Of a DNA stretch of 64,000 nucleotides, positions 1 to 8,808 are shown piece after piece. The translations under genes and the position numbers were made by a program. The DNA is from Rathayibacter rathayi. Its GTDB lineage: Bacteria; Actinomycetota; Actinomycetes; Actinomycetales; Microbacteriaceae. The notes under the pieces are model-generated. The model ran no database searches. It was given only the letters and a program-made list of their open reading frames with translations, and was not told where the DNA came from. The stretch is from the NCBI RefSeq assembly GCF_004011095.1, contig NZ_CP028129.1:1054001-1118000 (forward strand), given 5' to 3'. The first letter of the stretch is position 1. Each line of letters begins with the position of its first letter.

Positions 1-1
1 G

Positions 2-1264
2 CACACGACCGTGGTGGGGCCGAAGGGTCGTGCGGTCGAGATCCAGATCCGCACGAATGAGATGCACCAGCACGCCGAGTTCGGCATCGCGGCGCACTGG
101 AAGTACAAGGAGCAGATGGCCACCGGTAAGGTGCCCACCTCCGGATCGAACGACACCGACCTCGCCTGGCTCGCGCATCTCTCCGACTGGCAGTCCGAGA
201 CGACAGACCCGAACGAGTTCCTTGACTCCCTCCGCTTCGAGATCGGCGCGAAAGAGGTCTATGTCTTCACCCCGAAGGGGCGAGTGATCGGCCTCCCGAC
301 GGGCGCGACTCCCGTCGACTTCGCCTACGCAGTGCACACCGAGGTCGGCCACCGGACGATGGGCGCGAAGGTCAACGGGCGCCTTGTGCCTCTAGAGTCC
401 TCGCTGACCACGGGCGACGTGGTCGAGGTCTTCACCTCGAAGAACCCCGATTCCGGGCCGAGCCAGGACTGGCTGAACTTCGTGCAGAGCCCGCGGGCTC
501 GCAACAAGATCCGCCAGTGGTTCACGAAGGAGCGGCGCGACGAGGCGATCGAGCAGGGCAAGGACTCCATCGCCCGCGCGATGCGTAAGCAGAACCTGCC
601 GCTGCAGAAGTTGATGAGCCAGGACACCTTCACCGAGGTGGCCAGTCAGCTGCGCTACAACGATGTGGAGGCGATGTACGCGGCGGTCGGCGAGGGCCAT
701 GTCTCGACTCAGTCGGTGCTCGAGAAGGTCGTCTCCTCCATCCAGGGCGATCCGGAGTCGGACGAGAACGAGGTCACTCTCCCGCGCTCGCCCCGTCCGC
801 GCAGCCGGAGCAGCGAGTCGGGCGTTTTGGTCAAGGGCGCGCCGGACATCCTGGTGAAGCTCGCGAAATGTTGCACCCCGGTGCCGGGGGACCAGATCGT
901 CGGCTTCGTGACCCGCGGCGCGGGCGTCTCGGTGCACCAGGCGAACTGCCACAACGTGCAGGAACTTTTGAAGGAGCCGGAGCGGATCGTCGATGTCGAA
1001 TGGGCGCCGTCCTCCAAGAGCATCTTCCTCGTGCAGATCCAGGTGGAGGCGCTGGACCGCTCCGGACTGCTGAGCGACGTCACGCGAGTGCTGTCGGAGT
1101 ATCACGTCAACATCCTTTCGGCCACCGTCTCGACCTCGAGCGATCGCCTGGCGATCAGCCGTTTCGTGTTCGAGATGGGCGACACGACCCACCTCGATCG
1201 TGTGCTCAACGCCGTGCGCCGGATTGATGCGGTCTATGACGTGTATCGGGTGAACGGGGGCTGA
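2..1264 (+). CDS. rel: RelA/SpoT-type (p)ppGpp synthetase/hydrolase, C-terminal part (5' truncated by window)
   Basis: This is the C-terminal half of the bifunctional stringent-response enzyme that makes and degrades (p)ppGpp. The frame is open from base 2 and begins inside the end of the synthetase domain, at [18 protein letters not shown] followed by the conserved [17 protein letters not shown] domain follows ([15 protein letters not shown], about residues 80-145). Next come a helical region, the conserved-cysteine domain (KCCTPVPGD with a later Cys in QANCHN) and a C-terminal ACT domain (about the last 75 residues, starting near [16 protein letters not shown]). The HD hydrolase and most of the synthetase lie outside the window. 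Its last 31 bases overlap the convergent hypothetical gene on the minus strand. The identification is secure. Confidence 0.95.
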   Translation, partial: HTTVVGPKGRAVEIQIRTNEMHQHAEFGIAAHWKYKEQMATGKVPTSGSNDTDLAWLAHLSDWQSETTDPNEFLDSLRFEIGAKEVYVFTPKGRVIGLPTGATPVDFAYAVHTEVGHRTMGAKVNGRLVPLESSLTTGDVVEVFTSKNPDSGPSQDWLNFVQSPRARNKIRQWFTKERRDEAIEQGKDSIARAMRKQNLPLQKLMSQDTFTEVASQLRYNDVEAMYAAVGEGHVSTQSVLEKVVSSIQGDPESDENEVTLPRSPRPRSRSSESGVLVKGAPDILVKLAKCCTPVPGDQIVGFVTRGAGVSVHQANCHNVQELLKEPERIVDVEWAPSSKSIFLVQIQVEALDRSGLLSDVTRVLSEYHVNILSATVSTSSDRLAISRFVFEMGDTTHLDRVLNAVRRIDAVYDVYRVNGG

Positions 1265-1806
1265 TCCCCGGGCGGGGTCGAGCCGAGCGCCGCCCGCAGA
1301 CGTCGTTCGACGATCCGCCGCGCGGCGACTCCGGGGCCGTCCTCTAGCCGCTGGAGGACCGGGCCGAGGCCGGTGCGGGTGCTTCGCGACAGTGCCTGGA
1401 GGACCCGTCCGTCGCCCGCCGTCCGTGCCAGGTCGATCATCGTGCGGACCGCGGACGTGACGGGGGTGCCGCCGAGCTGCACTACATCGGTCTCGTCGAG
1501 CAGCACCTCGTGGCAGCACAGACGGGCGCTCGTCGGCGGCTGGAGGCGTCTCCGCCGGTCGATCGAGGCGCTGTGCACCCGAGGAGGGTCGCGCAGCGCG
1601 CCGTGCACCCACGCAGCGGAGAGACGGTCGGCGACCGATCCCTGAGGAAGCAGCGATCCTAGAGCGGCACCGCGCTCCGGGGCACCGATCGGCAGATCGG
1701 CGACGAGGAACGCCTCGTCGAGGGCGATCAGCTCGCCGTCCAACCGGGCGGCGCAGAGTTCGGCCAGGGGGAGGTGCCCGGGCAGCAGGACGGAGGGGAG
1801 GCGCAT
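1234..1806 (-). CDS. Hypothetical protein, possibly AbiEi/DUF559-type
   Basis: A 190-residue protein of unknown function, convergent with rel and overlapping its stop by 31 bases. It resembles the many actinobacterial proteins loosely grouped with AbiEi antitoxins and DUF559 proteins. The supporting features are a helical N-terminal half with SAAWVHGA, a middle segment of the form [19 protein letters not shown] followed by MIDLAR, and an Arg-rich C-terminus. No nuclease motif could be picked out, and no toxin partner lies beside it. The start is the ATG at 1806. Assignment to the AbiEi-like group is inference from this pattern only; that the frame is a real gene is more likely than not because its codon use is typical. 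Confidence 0.5.
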   Translation of the reverse strand: MRLPSVLLPGHLPLAELCAARLDGELIALDEAFLVADLPIGAPERGAALGSLLPQGSVADRLSAAWVHGALRDPPRVHSASIDRRRRLQPPTSARLCCHEVLLDETDVVQLGGTPVTSAVRTMIDLARTAGDGRVLQALSRSTRTGLGPVLQRLEDGPGVAARRIVERRLRAALGSTPPGDQPPFTRYTS

Positions 1807-1880
1807 GCAGCCATGCTGGCCGATGCGCCTGCCCTCCGGAGCGTTACGGGCGGATCTGTGGAGGGATCGCCCGAGCAGGT

Positions 1881-3104
1881 TCAGCCGATCGCGTCGAGCC
1901 AGACCCTACGAGCGTCTAGCGCCTCCTGCGCCTGGGCGATAGCGGCGCGGTCGCCGCGTGCCTTCGCCTCGTCGAGTTCGTCCTGAAGCTTCTGGATCGC
2001 GGCGGTCAGCTGCGACGCGAGGCCCTCGGAGCGTGCCTTGCGCTCAGGGTTACTGCGGTTCCAGTGCTCCTCGTCGAGCTTGCGCACATGCGCCTCGACC
2101 TTGCGGAGCCGGTCCTCGACCGATCGCACCTGCTCCCGCGGCACCCGGCCGATCGCGTCCCAGCGCTCCTGGATCACGAGCAGGACGCGCTTCGCCTTCT
2201 CACGGTCCTGCTCCTCCAGGAGCGGCTCGGCCTCCTCGAGCAGGGCGAGCTTGAGGTCGAGGTTCTCGGTGTACTCGACGCTCTCCTGCGCGACGATCTC
2301 GGCCTTGGCGCCGTAGATCGCATCGCCGGCCGCCTTAAAGCGCGCCCAGAGCGCGTCGTCGAACCGCTTGCCGGCCCGCCCGGCGACCCGCCAGCGCTCG
2401 AGGAGCGCTCGGTAGTCCGGGATGGCGTCGGCGCCCTGGGGCACCAGTGCCTCGGCCTGGTCGATCAGCGCCTGCTTGGCCTGTTTGGCCTCACGATGCG
2501 CCGAATCGAGATCGGCGAAGAACGCCTTGCGGTTCTGCTCGATCGTGGTGCGTGCACCACGGAAGCGGCGCCACAGCTCGTTCGCATCGTTCTTGGGCAG
2601 ACGCGGGCCCTGCTGCTGGTGGTTCTGCCAGCGGGCGAAGAGGTCGTCGATCGCTGCGCTGGCCTGCTTCCACTGCGTCTTCGCCGGATCGACCGCCGCG
2701 AGCGCCTCCGCTTCGGCGACGATGGACTCGCGGTAGGCGAGCGCCTCCGACAGCGCGGCCTTCGACTCCGCCGCCTGCTGCTCGGTGAGGTCCTCGACCG
2801 AGCCGCTCAGTGCGTCCACGCGGGCCTGCAACGCCTCAAGGTCGCCGACGGCGTTCGCCTGCGCGACGGCCGCGGACAGCGACTGTACGGTGCGTGCGAC
2901 GTCCCCGGCGGGGGCGCCCCGCTTGGCGCGCTGCTCGAGCAGGGAGACCTGCCCGGCGAGCTCCGTGTACTTGCGCTCGTAGTAGGCAAGCGCCTCCTCG
3001 GGAGTCGCATCGGGGTACTGGCCGACCTCGCGCTCCCCGTCGCCGACGCGGACGTAGACCGTCCCGTCGTCGCCGACCCGTCCCCACGGCTGCTGGTCAC
3101 TCAT
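1881..3104 (-). CDS. DUF349 domain-containing protein
   Basis: A soluble, highly charged, mostly helical protein of about 407 residues. It carries an N-terminal beta-rich segment (WGRVGDDGTVYVRVGDGERE), a coiled-coil region (about residues 50-130) and then three DUF349-type helical repeats containing the typical W-x-x-F/R-x-x-x-D spacing (for example WKQASAAIDDLFARW and DDALWARFKAAGDAIY). It ends in another coiled coil. The longer frame begins at 3119, but MSDQQPW at 3104 matches how this family usually starts. The family is common beside rel in actinobacteria and has no firmly established function. The gene is on the same strand as the cyclophilin gene upstream, separated by about 190 bases. 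Confidence 0.85.
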   Translation of the reverse strand: MSDQQPWGRVGDDGTVYVRVGDGEREVGQYPDATPEEALAYYERKYTELAGQVSLLEQRAKRGAPAGDVARTVQSLSAAVAQANAVGDLEALQARVDALSGSVEDLTEQQAAESKAALSEALAYRESIVAEAEALAAVDPAKTQWKQASAAIDDLFARWQNHQQQGPRLPKNDANELWRRFRGARTTIEQNRKAFFADLDSAHREAKQAKQALIDQAEALVPQGADAIPDYRALLERWRVAGRAGKRFDDALWARFKAAGDAIYGAKAEIVAQESVEYTENLDLKLALLEEAEPLLEEQDREKAKRVLLVIQERWDAIGRVPREQVRSVEDRLRKVEAHVRKLDEEHWNRSNPERKARSEGLASQLTAAIQKLQDELDEAKARGDRAAIAQAQEALDARRVWLDAIG

Positions 3105-3295
3105 CGCTCGGAGCCTCACCTTGCTGTTCGATGTCGTGCTTCTCGGTGCCCGTCGCGTCGTCGGCCAAAGGGGCTCGACGGCCGGAGGGCCGAAGACCGC
3201 GCTCGGCCGCGAACGAGCAGTGACGACAAGCCTATTGCACTCCCCGCGCGGGCGGACCGTGCCGGTGTCGCGGGTGCCGCTCCTGGCGAGTGCAG

Positions 3296-4093
3296 TTACT
3301 GGACGGAGACGGAGCTGATGATCACCGGCTCGGCGGGAGCGCCGTCGCCCGAGCCGTCGACCGTGCCCTTCGCGACGACATCGCTCACCAGCGCGTCCAG
3401 GCCCGAGGTCACCTGCCCGAGGACGGTGTAACCGCCGGCGGCGTCGGAGGGGAGGGTCGTGTCCTGGTAGACGACGAAAAACTGGCTGCCCTGGCTATAG
3501 CCGTTGCCACCCTGACGGGCCATCGCGATGGTCCCGGCCGGGTAGACGCCGTCCGCGGGGGCGTTCTCTACGGGCCCATAGCTGTAGCCGGGGCCGCCGG
3601 TCCCGTCTCCGTCCGGGTCGCCGCACTGGAGGACGTAGAGGCCTTCTGTGGTGAGGCGGTGGCAGGAGACACCGTCGTAGAAGCCGGACTGGGTGAGGGA
3701 GATGAAGGAGGAGACGGCCTGCGGTGCCGCCGCGCCCGCGAGAGTGATGCCGAGCGGATCCTCGTTGATCGAGAGCGTGCCGGTCCAGTCGCGGCCCTCC
3801 GCGATGTCGGAGGAGGGGACATCGCCGGTGTTCTCGCCCGTGGCGGCGGGCGTCGGCGTCAAAGCGGGCGTCGGCCCGGCGACCGGCGCGCCGGGGCCGC
3901 TGGAGAAGTAGAGGAGCTGGGCGACGACGGCGAGCCCGATCACGACGACAGCGGCGAGCGCCGCGATCACGTTGTCGCGCACGCGCCGTTTTTGCCTCGA
4001 GCGGTGGAGACTCTGACGGGCCTGATAGCCCCGGAGCCGGGTGCGCGCCTCGCGGTCGTTCGACTTGCCCTGGGCCACATGTTCCTCCGACAT
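3296..4093 (-). CDS. Membrane-anchored cyclophilin-type peptidylprolyl isomerase
   Basis: A 265-residue cis-trans prolyl isomerase with its catalytic domain outside the membrane. A basic cytoplasmic N-terminus (about residues 1-38, rich in Arg/Lys) precedes one transmembrane helix ([20 protein letters not shown]). A Pro/Thr/Ala linker follows, then the cyclophilin domain with [31 protein letters not shown] and a C-terminal VVAKGT-type segment. The GSQFF strand is the hallmark of the family. A longer frame reaches 4630, but everything before MSEEH at 4093 runs through the divergent rarA gene and is not conserved-looking, so 4093 is the start. It is divergent from rarA. Actinobacterial relatives are usually annotated as PpiB-like. 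Confidence 0.88.
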   Translation of the reverse strand: MSEEHVAQGKSNDREARTRLRGYQARQSLHRSRQKRRVRDNVIAALAAVVVIGLAVVAQLLYFSSGPGAPVAGPTPALTPTPAATGENTGDVPSSDIAEGRDWTGTLSINEDPLGITLAGAAAPQAVSSFISLTQSGFYDGVSCHRLTTEGLYVLQCGDPDGDGTGGPGYSYGPVENAPADGVYPAGTIAMARQGGNGYSQGSQFFVVYQDTTLPSDAAGGYTVLGQVTSGLDALVSDVVAKGTVDGSGDGAPAEPVIISSVSVQ

Positions 4094-4183
4094 TCTCGCC
4101 CGCGCGGCTTCGGCGCGGTGGCCCGCGCACGCAGGCCGGGTCGAGCCTACGAGAAGTGCCGGAGACGCGACAAACGCGGCTCC

Positions 4184-4220
4184 GTCTGGGGGTCCGTCCG
4201 GTGGTCTGGGGGTCCGTCCG
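4184..4220. repeat. Two tandem 20-bp units in the cyclophilin/rarA divergent promoter region
   Basis: GTCTGGGGGTCCGTCCG occurs at 4184-4200 and again at 4204-4220, giving a 20-base period (spacer GTG, then ATG). It is followed by GGCGGACGGATCC, which is partly complementary to it. It lies between two divergent starts and could be a regulator site or a chance duplication. Confidence 0.5.
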
Positions 4221-4258
4221 ATGGAGGGGCGGACGGATCCTCTGTCGGAGGCCGTCGA

Positions 4259-4264
4259 TACGCT
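4259..4264 (+). promoter_or_regulatory. Probable -10 element of rarA (leaderless)
   Basis: TACGCT fits TANNNT and ends exactly six bases before the ATG at 4271, so transcription would start at or next to the start codon. No Shine-Dalgarno sequence is visible before this ATG, which supports a leaderless mRNA. No clear -35 was identified. Confidence 0.5.
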
Positions 4265-4270
4265 GAGTGC

Positions 4271-5692
4271 ATGACCACGCAGCAGGCCGGGCTCCGCTCC
4301 GGGGCGACTCCGCTCGCCGTGCGGATGCGGCCGCGCAGCCTCGAGGAGGTCGCGGGGCAGCGCCACCTCCTCACGCCCGGCTCGCCCCTGGTCGCCCTCG
4401 CCGCCGACACGACCGGCGAGCGGGGAGCGGTCTCCGTGATCCTGTGGGGGCCGCCCGGCACAGGCAAGACGACTCTCGCGCAGGCGGTGGCCCACTCCAG
4501 CGGCCGGCGCTTCGTCGAACTCTCCGCCGTCACTGCCGGTGTCAAGGATGTGCGGCAGGTGATGGAAGAGGCGCTCTCCACCCGCGACCTCTACGGCACG
4601 TCGACCGTGCTGTTCCTCGACGAGATCCATCGTTTCACCAAGGCGCAGCAGGACGCGCTACTGCCCGGGGTCGAGAACGGCTGGGTGATCCTGATCGCGG
4701 CAACGACCGAGAACCCATCGTTCTCGGTGATCGCACCGCTGCTCTCGCGGTCGCTCCTGCTGACGCTCGAGCCGCTGAGCGATGACGACTTGGGTGTGCT
4801 TGTCGACCGCGCGCTGCACGACGAGCGCGGGCTGCGCGACTCCGTGGTGCTCGACGAGGAGGCCCGTGCGAGCATCGTGCGCCTCGCCTCGGGGGACGCC
4901 CGGCGGGCGCTGACGGCGCTCGAGGCCGCGGCCACGTCGGCCCGCTCGGAGGCGCGCGAGGCCGACCGCCTCGCGCGGGCGTCCGCCGTGGAGGACGACG
5001 AGGACGACGAGGACGCCGCCGCGTCCACCGCCGCAGAGGAGACCGCGCTGCCCGTCATCACCACGGAGGTGGTCGCGCGTGCGGTGGACCGTGCTCTCCT
5101 GCGTTACGACCGCAACGGCGACGAGCACTACGACGTCATCAGCGCCTTCATCAAGTCGATCCGCGGCTCGGACGTCGACGCTGCGCTGCACTACCTGGCG
5201 CGGATGATCGAGGCGGGGGAGGACCCGCGCTTCATCGCCCGCCGGATCATCGTCTCCGCCTCCGAGGACATCGGCATGGCCGACCCGCAGGCCCTCGTCG
5301 TCGCGATCGCCGCGGCCGACGCCGTGCAGTTCATCGGCATGCCCGAGGGGCGCATCCCGCTCGCGCAGGCAGTGGTGCACCTGGCGACGGCCCCGAAGTC
5401 GAACGCCGCCTACTCCGCCATCGACTCCGCCATCGCCGACGTCCGTGCGGGCAAAGCGGGGCGCGTGCCGGCGCATCTGCGCGACGCGCACTACCCCGGT
5501 GCCAAGCGCTTAGGTCACGGCAAGGGCTACCGTTATCCGCACGATGCCGACCTCGGCGTGCTCGAGCAGCAGTACCTGCCGGACGCGCTCCAAGGCGCAC
5601 GCTACTACCGGCCCACCGAGCACGGGAACGAGCGGGACGTCTCGGCGCGATTGGCCAAGCTGCTGCGCATCATCCGCGGCGGCCGGGGCTGA
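4271..5692 (+). CDS. rarA: RarA/MgsA-type AAA+ replication-associated recombination ATPase
   Basis: A 473-residue AAA+ clamp-loader-like ATPase that acts at stalled replication forks (Mgs1/WRNIP1/RarA family). The N-terminus [16 protein letters not shown] is typical. Walker A is [10 protein letters not shown] and Walker B is [10 protein letters not shown], followed by sensor 1 (AATTENPSF). The C-terminal MgsA tetramerisation domain includes [31 protein letters not shown] and the family-typical YRYPHD. An acidic stretch (roughly residues 239-250, EDDEDDED) between lid and C-terminal domain is longer than usual. An upstream extension of the frame to 3290 crosses the divergent cyclophilin gene and was discarded. 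The ATG at 4271 has a TANNNT box six bases upstream rather than a ribosome binding site. Confidence 0.95.
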   Translation: MTTQQAGLRSGATPLAVRMRPRSLEEVAGQRHLLTPGSPLVALAADTTGERGAVSVILWGPPGTGKTTLAQAVAHSSGRRFVELSAVTAGVKDVRQVMEEALSTRDLYGTSTVLFLDEIHRFTKAQQDALLPGVENGWVILIAATTENPSFSVIAPLLSRSLLLTLEPLSDDDLGVLVDRALHDERGLRDSVVLDEEARASIVRLASGDARRALTALEAAATSARSEAREADRLARASAVEDDEDDEDAAASTAAEETALPVITTEVVARAVDRALLRYDRNGDEHYDVISAFIKSIRGSDVDAALHYLARMIEAGEDPRFIARRIIVSASEDIGMADPQALVVAIAAADAVQFIGMPEGRIPLAQAVVHLATAPKSNAAYSAIDSAIADVRAGKAGRVPAHLRDAHYPGAKRLGHGKGYRYPHDADLGVLEQQYLPDALQGARYYRPTEHGNERDVSARLAKLLRIIRGGRG

Positions 5693-5729
5693 CCGAGCTT
5701 CGGCACCGGCGCAGATGCTCCCGGCCTGA

Positions 5730-5735
5730 TAGTCT
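5730..5735 (+). promoter_or_regulatory. Possible -10 element for rpsD
   Basis: TAGTCT matches the actinobacterial TANNNT -10 pattern and would give a 5' leader of about 175 bases for rpsD. No convincing -35 is visible. In other bacteria S4 controls its own translation through leader RNA structure. The long leader is compatible with that, but no specific structure was established here. Confidence 0.35.
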
Positions 5736-5916
5736 TACGAGGTTGCCCACCGCTCTGTAGCCGAGCGGAGCAGCGCATCCCTCTGAATCGCGCAGCCCGC
5801 CACCGCGGTCACCCTTCCTCCGCACCCGCGGAGGACACGACCGCGGCGTCCGCCCTCCTTCCGGAGTCGGCGGCCGAGAGCTGCGACCGAACCTCTCAGA
5901 CCTTGGAAGGACCACA

Positions 5917-6546
5917 GTGTCGACCACGTCCCGTACCCGCTCGAAGACGCGCCTCTCGCGCGCCCTTGGCATCCCTTTGACCCCGAAGGCCGCCCGCTAC
6001 CTCGAGAAGCGTCCCTACGCTCCCGGTGAGCACGGCCGCTCGAAGCGCAAGGCCGACTCCGACTACGCGGTCCGCCTGCGAGAAAAGCAGCGTCTGCGTG
6101 CCCAGTACGGCATCCGCGAGAAGCAGCTCCGCATTGCCTTCCAGGAGGCGCGCCGCACCCAGGGCCTGACCGGTGAGAACCTGGTCGAGCTCCTCGAGAT
6201 GCGTCTCGACGCCCTCGTCCTGCGCTCGGGCTTCGCTCGCACCACCGCGCAGGCCCGCCAGTTCGTCACCCACCGCCACATCATGGTGGACGGCAAGACG
6301 GTCGACCGCCCCTCCTTCCGCGTGAAGCCGGGCCAGGTCATCCACGTCAAGACCCGCTCGGAGGGCACCGAGCCCTTCCAGGTCGCCGCCGCCGGTGGAC
6401 ACGTCGACGTTCTCCCCAAGACCCCGGGCTACCTCGAGGTCGAGATCGACAAGCTGCAGGCGACGCTCCTGCGTCGGCCGAAGCGCGCCGAGGTCCCCGT
6501 GACCTGCGAAGTGCAGCTCGTCGTCGAGTACTACGCGGCCCGCTGA
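5917..6546 (+). CDS. rpsD: 30S ribosomal protein S4
   Basis: A 209-residue primary assembly protein of the small ribosomal subunit, binding the 5' domain of 16S rRNA. It has the S4 N-terminal region (KAARYLEKRPYAPGEHG) and the S4 RNA-binding domain (LEMRLDALVLRSGFARTTAQ, then RQFVTHRHIMVDGK). It uses a GTG start at 5917 with GGAAGG at 5905-5910. There is no Zn-binding cysteine cluster near the N-terminus, so this is the Cys-minus S4 type. It is a stand-alone gene, not in an rpsM-rpsK-rpoA operon, as in many Microbacteriaceae. A strong hairpin terminator follows directly, and a diverged copy of the gene's last bases occurs again at 8809. Confidence 0.97.
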   Translation: MSTTSRTRSKTRLSRALGIPLTPKAARYLEKRPYAPGEHGRSKRKADSDYAVRLREKQRLRAQYGIREKQLRIAFQEARRTQGLTGENLVELLEMRLDALVLRSGFARTTAQARQFVTHRHIMVDGKTVDRPSFRVKPGQVIHVKTRSEGTEPFQVAAAGGHVDVLPKTPGYLEVEIDKLQATLLRRPKRAEVPVTCEVQLVVEYYAAR

Positions 6547-6628
6547 GTCCAGCCCCGCGCGAGAAAGGCCCCGGTGTCCGCGCCGGGGCCTTTCCTGTTC
6601 TCATGGATGCGCGTGTGCGATGTGCAGG
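6526..6628 (+). repeat. rpsD 3' end plus terminator, copy A of a long direct repeat
   Basis: This is the last seven codons of rpsD, its terminator and the following repeat unit. It aligns to 8809-8910 over its full length with one single-base gap and is mostly identical (GTACTACG/TTATTACG, CGCTGA, GAGAAAGGCC, CCGGGGCCTTTC, TGCGCG, GTGCGAT, TGCAGG shared). The two copies bracket the protease/transposase-relic insert. Confidence 0.65.
6564..6593 (+). terminator. Rho-independent terminator after rpsD
   Basis: A 13-bp GC-rich stem (AAAGGCCCCGGTG at 6564-6576 against CGCCGGGGCCTTT at 6581-6593, one G-T pair) closes a TCCG tetraloop, about 17 bases after the rpsD stop. The T-tract is short (TTTCC), as is common in high-GC actinobacteria. 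Confidence 0.85.
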
Positions 6629-6647
6629 AGCCGGTGCGATCTGCAGG
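6615..6647 (-). repeat. Two units of the 19-bp-period dispersed repeat
   Basis: GTGCGATGTGCAGG (6615-6628) and GTGCGATCTGCAGG (6634-6647) are spaced 19 bases apart. They are the reverse-orientation form of the CCTGCNNATCGCAC unit that makes up the array at 8968-9095. Confidence 0.7.
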
Positions 6648-6828
6648 CGATTCCCCACCCTCCAGCTCCGACCGGTAGGCACGACGGTTGATTCCTCAAG
6701 GATTGAACCTCGAGTGTCCCCGTACGACGGGCTGCGCCGAGGATGCGTGACAGCGGTCGCTTTCACTCCGGAAGGGAGCCATCAGCCACCGGCAGGTCGG
6801 CTCAGCGGAATATGTCGCGGCGACTCGG

Positions 6829-7647
6829 TCATCGGGGCGGTGCGATGACGTAATTGGAACCGAGCTGAGCAAAGACCTCCTCGATCGGGAGGTACTGCAT
6901 GAGGTTCGCGTAGTCCCAGAGGCCCGCCTGCTGGATGATGCCGTACAGCCGTCCGTCCTCGCTGATCACGGGCCCCCCGGAATCACCGTGGTCGAGCCCT
7001 TGAGCGTTTGTCGATCGGGCCATGACTCCCTCATTGCCTTTCCACGGCGCAGGCCGATTCGGCTCCGACACCCAGTTGCAGTTCATTCCGGTCTCCTGTC
7101 CACTCGTGCAGAAGCGTTCCCCCGGTGCCGGAGTGCCCGGCGGTCTCATGCGCACTGCTCGTTCTCCGCCTCTCGTGCTCATGATGAGCATGCCCGCAGC
7201 TCGCGGCTCTACCGCGCTCCCGGCGAAACACGATTGGATGGATCCGAAGCATGTCCTCGGCGCCGGAGACGTGTAGGGCGGAATCACGGCGAGTTCGACG
7301 TCGTTGGTCGCAGACTGCCACACGACGCTTCCTACTTTCTTGTAGTTCAGGCCGACACTGGAATCGATGCCGGGAGCGCAGTGCTTGGCTAAGAGGACGT
7401 ACCGTGTCGCAGCTACATACGGAGAGACCAGAGAGCCCGGCCCTCTGCGCGAGAGTACTGCGCCGACCGTGCAGTAGCTCCCATCGGGCATCGTCATCGC
7501 GGTTCCGGCGACGATGGGGAAGCGGGCTCTCGGGGCATCCTCTGCGCTCGCAGGGGCCGCGGAGCCGACGAGCGCGGCAGCAGCCAGAAAGATGCTCAGC
7601 ACGCAGAGAGCCTTCCTCCGCGTGCGATCGGCGCGTTGAGATTTCAT
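6829..7647 (-). CDS. Secreted trypsin-fold serine protease (S1 family, Chp/Pat-1-like)
   Basis: A 272-residue exported protease. It begins with a classical signal peptide: basic MKSQRADRTRRK, hydrophobic VLSIFLAAAALVGSAA, and a cleavage site near PASAED. The mature part carries an S1 catalytic triad: His in LLAKHCAP, Asp in ATNDVELAV and Ser in LDHGDSGGPVIS. Six cysteines in the mature part suggest disulfides. The start at 7647 is chosen over upstream ATGs at 7662 and 7668 because AAAGGTG lies seven bases before it. Size, signal peptide, Cys content and GDSGG resemble the Chp/Pat-1/Ppa proteases of plant-associated Clavibacter relatives; that link is inference. It lies in an insertion between rpsD and the DUF948 gene, with no immunity or partner gene. 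Confidence 0.85.
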   Translation of the reverse strand: MKSQRADRTRRKALCVLSIFLAAAALVGSAAPASAEDAPRARFPIVAGTAMTMPDGSYCTVGAVLSRRGPGSLVSPYVAATRYVLLAKHCAPGIDSSVGLNYKKVGSVVWQSATNDVELAVIPPYTSPAPRTCFGSIQSCFAGSAVEPRAAGMLIMSTRGGERAVRMRPPGTPAPGERFCTSGQETGMNCNWVSEPNRPAPWKGNEGVMARSTNAQGLDHGDSGGPVISEDGRLYGIIQQAGLWDYANLMQYLPIEEVFAQLGSNYVIAPPR

Positions 7648-7668
7648 TGCTTCACCTTTCATGGACAA

Positions 7669-8211
7669 GAACCGCTGCTGCGCCTCAGCGAGAAAGAGGC
7701 CTGGCGTCGGTCATCGTGGGTGACGTCTCACTAGTCGGGATCGCGCTCGGCCGCATACGATCGACTATCCGGAGACAGGCCGGGCGAATCTCCGGCCGCG
7801 ATGACTGTAGCCCGATCCCTTCTCGCCCTCGATCCTCGTCTCGTGAGTGTTCTCGCACTCTTCAACACTTGTCGATAGTTTCTTGCCTCACCATCGGGTA
7901 CAGAAGATCCTCCGTGGAGGCACGAGAATGACGATGTCGCGACTTGACCGCGTCGCGGGCAGACTTCGGGTCACGTCAGGGGTCAGCTCCACCATTTCGT
8001 CGAGGGGTACTCGACTATCTTCGTCGCGCCGAGCGCGGCGGGCAGCGACGCAGCTCGCGCGTCGCATCGCCGGTCCGCGCGGCCGTTCGCCGCCCGGCTC
8101 AGACTCCGTCTGCACCCGCTTCCTACGCCCCGCTTCCTTCGGTTCGCCTGCAGGGTGCTTGCCATCGCCTCCGCCGACAGGCAAGCCCGCGAACTCGGCC
8201 ATCGCCACTCC
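7669..8211. other. Gap of about 540 bases with no supportable gene
   Basis: The segment lies between the protease start and the transposase relic. Open frames exist on both strands (for example 7888-8217 minus and 7944-8402 plus), but their translations are low-complexity Arg/Ser/Pro strings with no recognisable motif or ribosome binding site. The protease promoter should lie at the left end. No RNA gene was seen. Confidence 0.5.
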
Positions 8212-8244
8212 GTGCAATCGGCAGGACCCCGTGCGATCTACAGG
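8212..8244 (-). repeat. Two units of the 19-bp-period dispersed repeat inside the insert
   Basis: GTGCAATCGGCAGG (8212-8225) and GTGCGATCTACAGG (8231-8244) are 19 bases apart, in the same orientation as the units after the rpsD terminator, and touch the 3' end of the transposase relic. Confidence 0.65.
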
Positions 8245-8630
8245 GGGATCAGTGGATGGGAGCGCTCTCTTTCGCTGATGTGACTCAGGGATTCCGGACG
8301 AAGACCTCGATTGATATAGTCGGTGACGTTGGCGGCCGCTTGTCGTCGGGTGCGGAAGTCAATCCAGTCGAGGCGTTCACTCTTCAGCTTCGAAAAGAAT
8401 AATTCTGCTGCCGCATTGTCCCAGCACTGCATTCGGGCGCCCATCGAGCGACGTAGTTCGTTCGCTGCGCAGTAGCGTGCGAATCGTGTGGAACAGTAGT
8501 GGGTTCCGTGGTGGGTGTGGAAAATCGCGCCGGCGTGGATAATGCCCTTCTCGGAGGCGACTCGTTGAGCACGGATGACGAGATCGGCGCCCTGTTCATC
8601 GCCTCTTGCGAAACCCATAGGATTGGGCAA
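8238..8630 (-). pseudogene. IS3-family transposase (orfB, rve integrase core) remnant
   Basis: About 130 residues corresponding to the C-terminal half of an IS3/IS150-type DDE transposase. The order of motifs is recognisable: an IFHxxxGxxYCS segment, LRRSMGARMQCWDNAAAELFFSKLKSE with the catalytic Glu, then a C-terminal region with DWIDFRTRRQA and DYIN. The second catalytic Asp, normally in HSDRGSQY, is replaced (HTHHGTHY), and the N-terminal half with orfA is absent. It cannot be active. No matching inverted repeats for this IS were found at its ends. Confidence 0.8.
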
Positions 8631-8648
8631 AAATCTTAGCGTGAACTA

Positions 8649-8730
8649 CAAAAGCCTTGGTTGGAAGCATTGAGGCTTATGTACAAGTCCCTGGTGCGTT
8701 CCGCGAACAAGCCTCTGACCAAGGCTTTTG
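8649..8730. repeat. Interrupted inverted repeat
   Basis: CAAAAGCCTTGGT (8649-8661) is perfectly complementary to ACCAAGGCTTTTG (8718-8730). Inside it, GAGGCTT (8672-8678) pairs with AAGCCTC (8709-8715). The inner arm resembles the start of the IS end seen at 20984-21892 (GRGGCTTATG), so this may be a mini-element or two colliding IS ends. Confidence 0.55.
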
Positions 8731-8741
8731 TGAAGTTCTAG

Positions 8742-8800
8742 CCGAATTTTGCATATGCCTCATTATGCGGTTTCCTGGATCGGAGTTTTGCATAAGCCTC
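8742..8800. mobile_element. Two partial copies of the IS5-type terminal sequence
   Basis: CCGAATTTTGCATATGCCTC (8742-8761) and GTTTTGCATAAGCCTC (8785-8800) closely match the right end of the intact IS at 21874-21892. They are in tandem, 40 bases apart, directly before the second rpsD-end copy. No transposase is between them, so they are relic ends. Confidence 0.55.
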
Positions 8801-8808
8801 CCAGCATC

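Noticed and set aside
2064..3431. Plus-strand open frame of about 455 codons opposite the DUF349 gene
   Set aside because: The DUF349 protein on the minus strand has clear repeats and a coiled coil; the plus-strand translation is low-complexity.
5740..5800. tRNA-like wording near 5755 (TCTGTAGCCGAGCGGAGCAG)
   Set aside because: No cloverleaf can be completed: there is no matching acceptor stem or T-loop (GTTCRA) at the right distance.
7888..8217. Possible small gene in the rpsD insert
   Set aside because: The minus-strand frame of 109 codons lacks a ribosome binding site and any conserved-looking segment, and overlaps a repeat unit.
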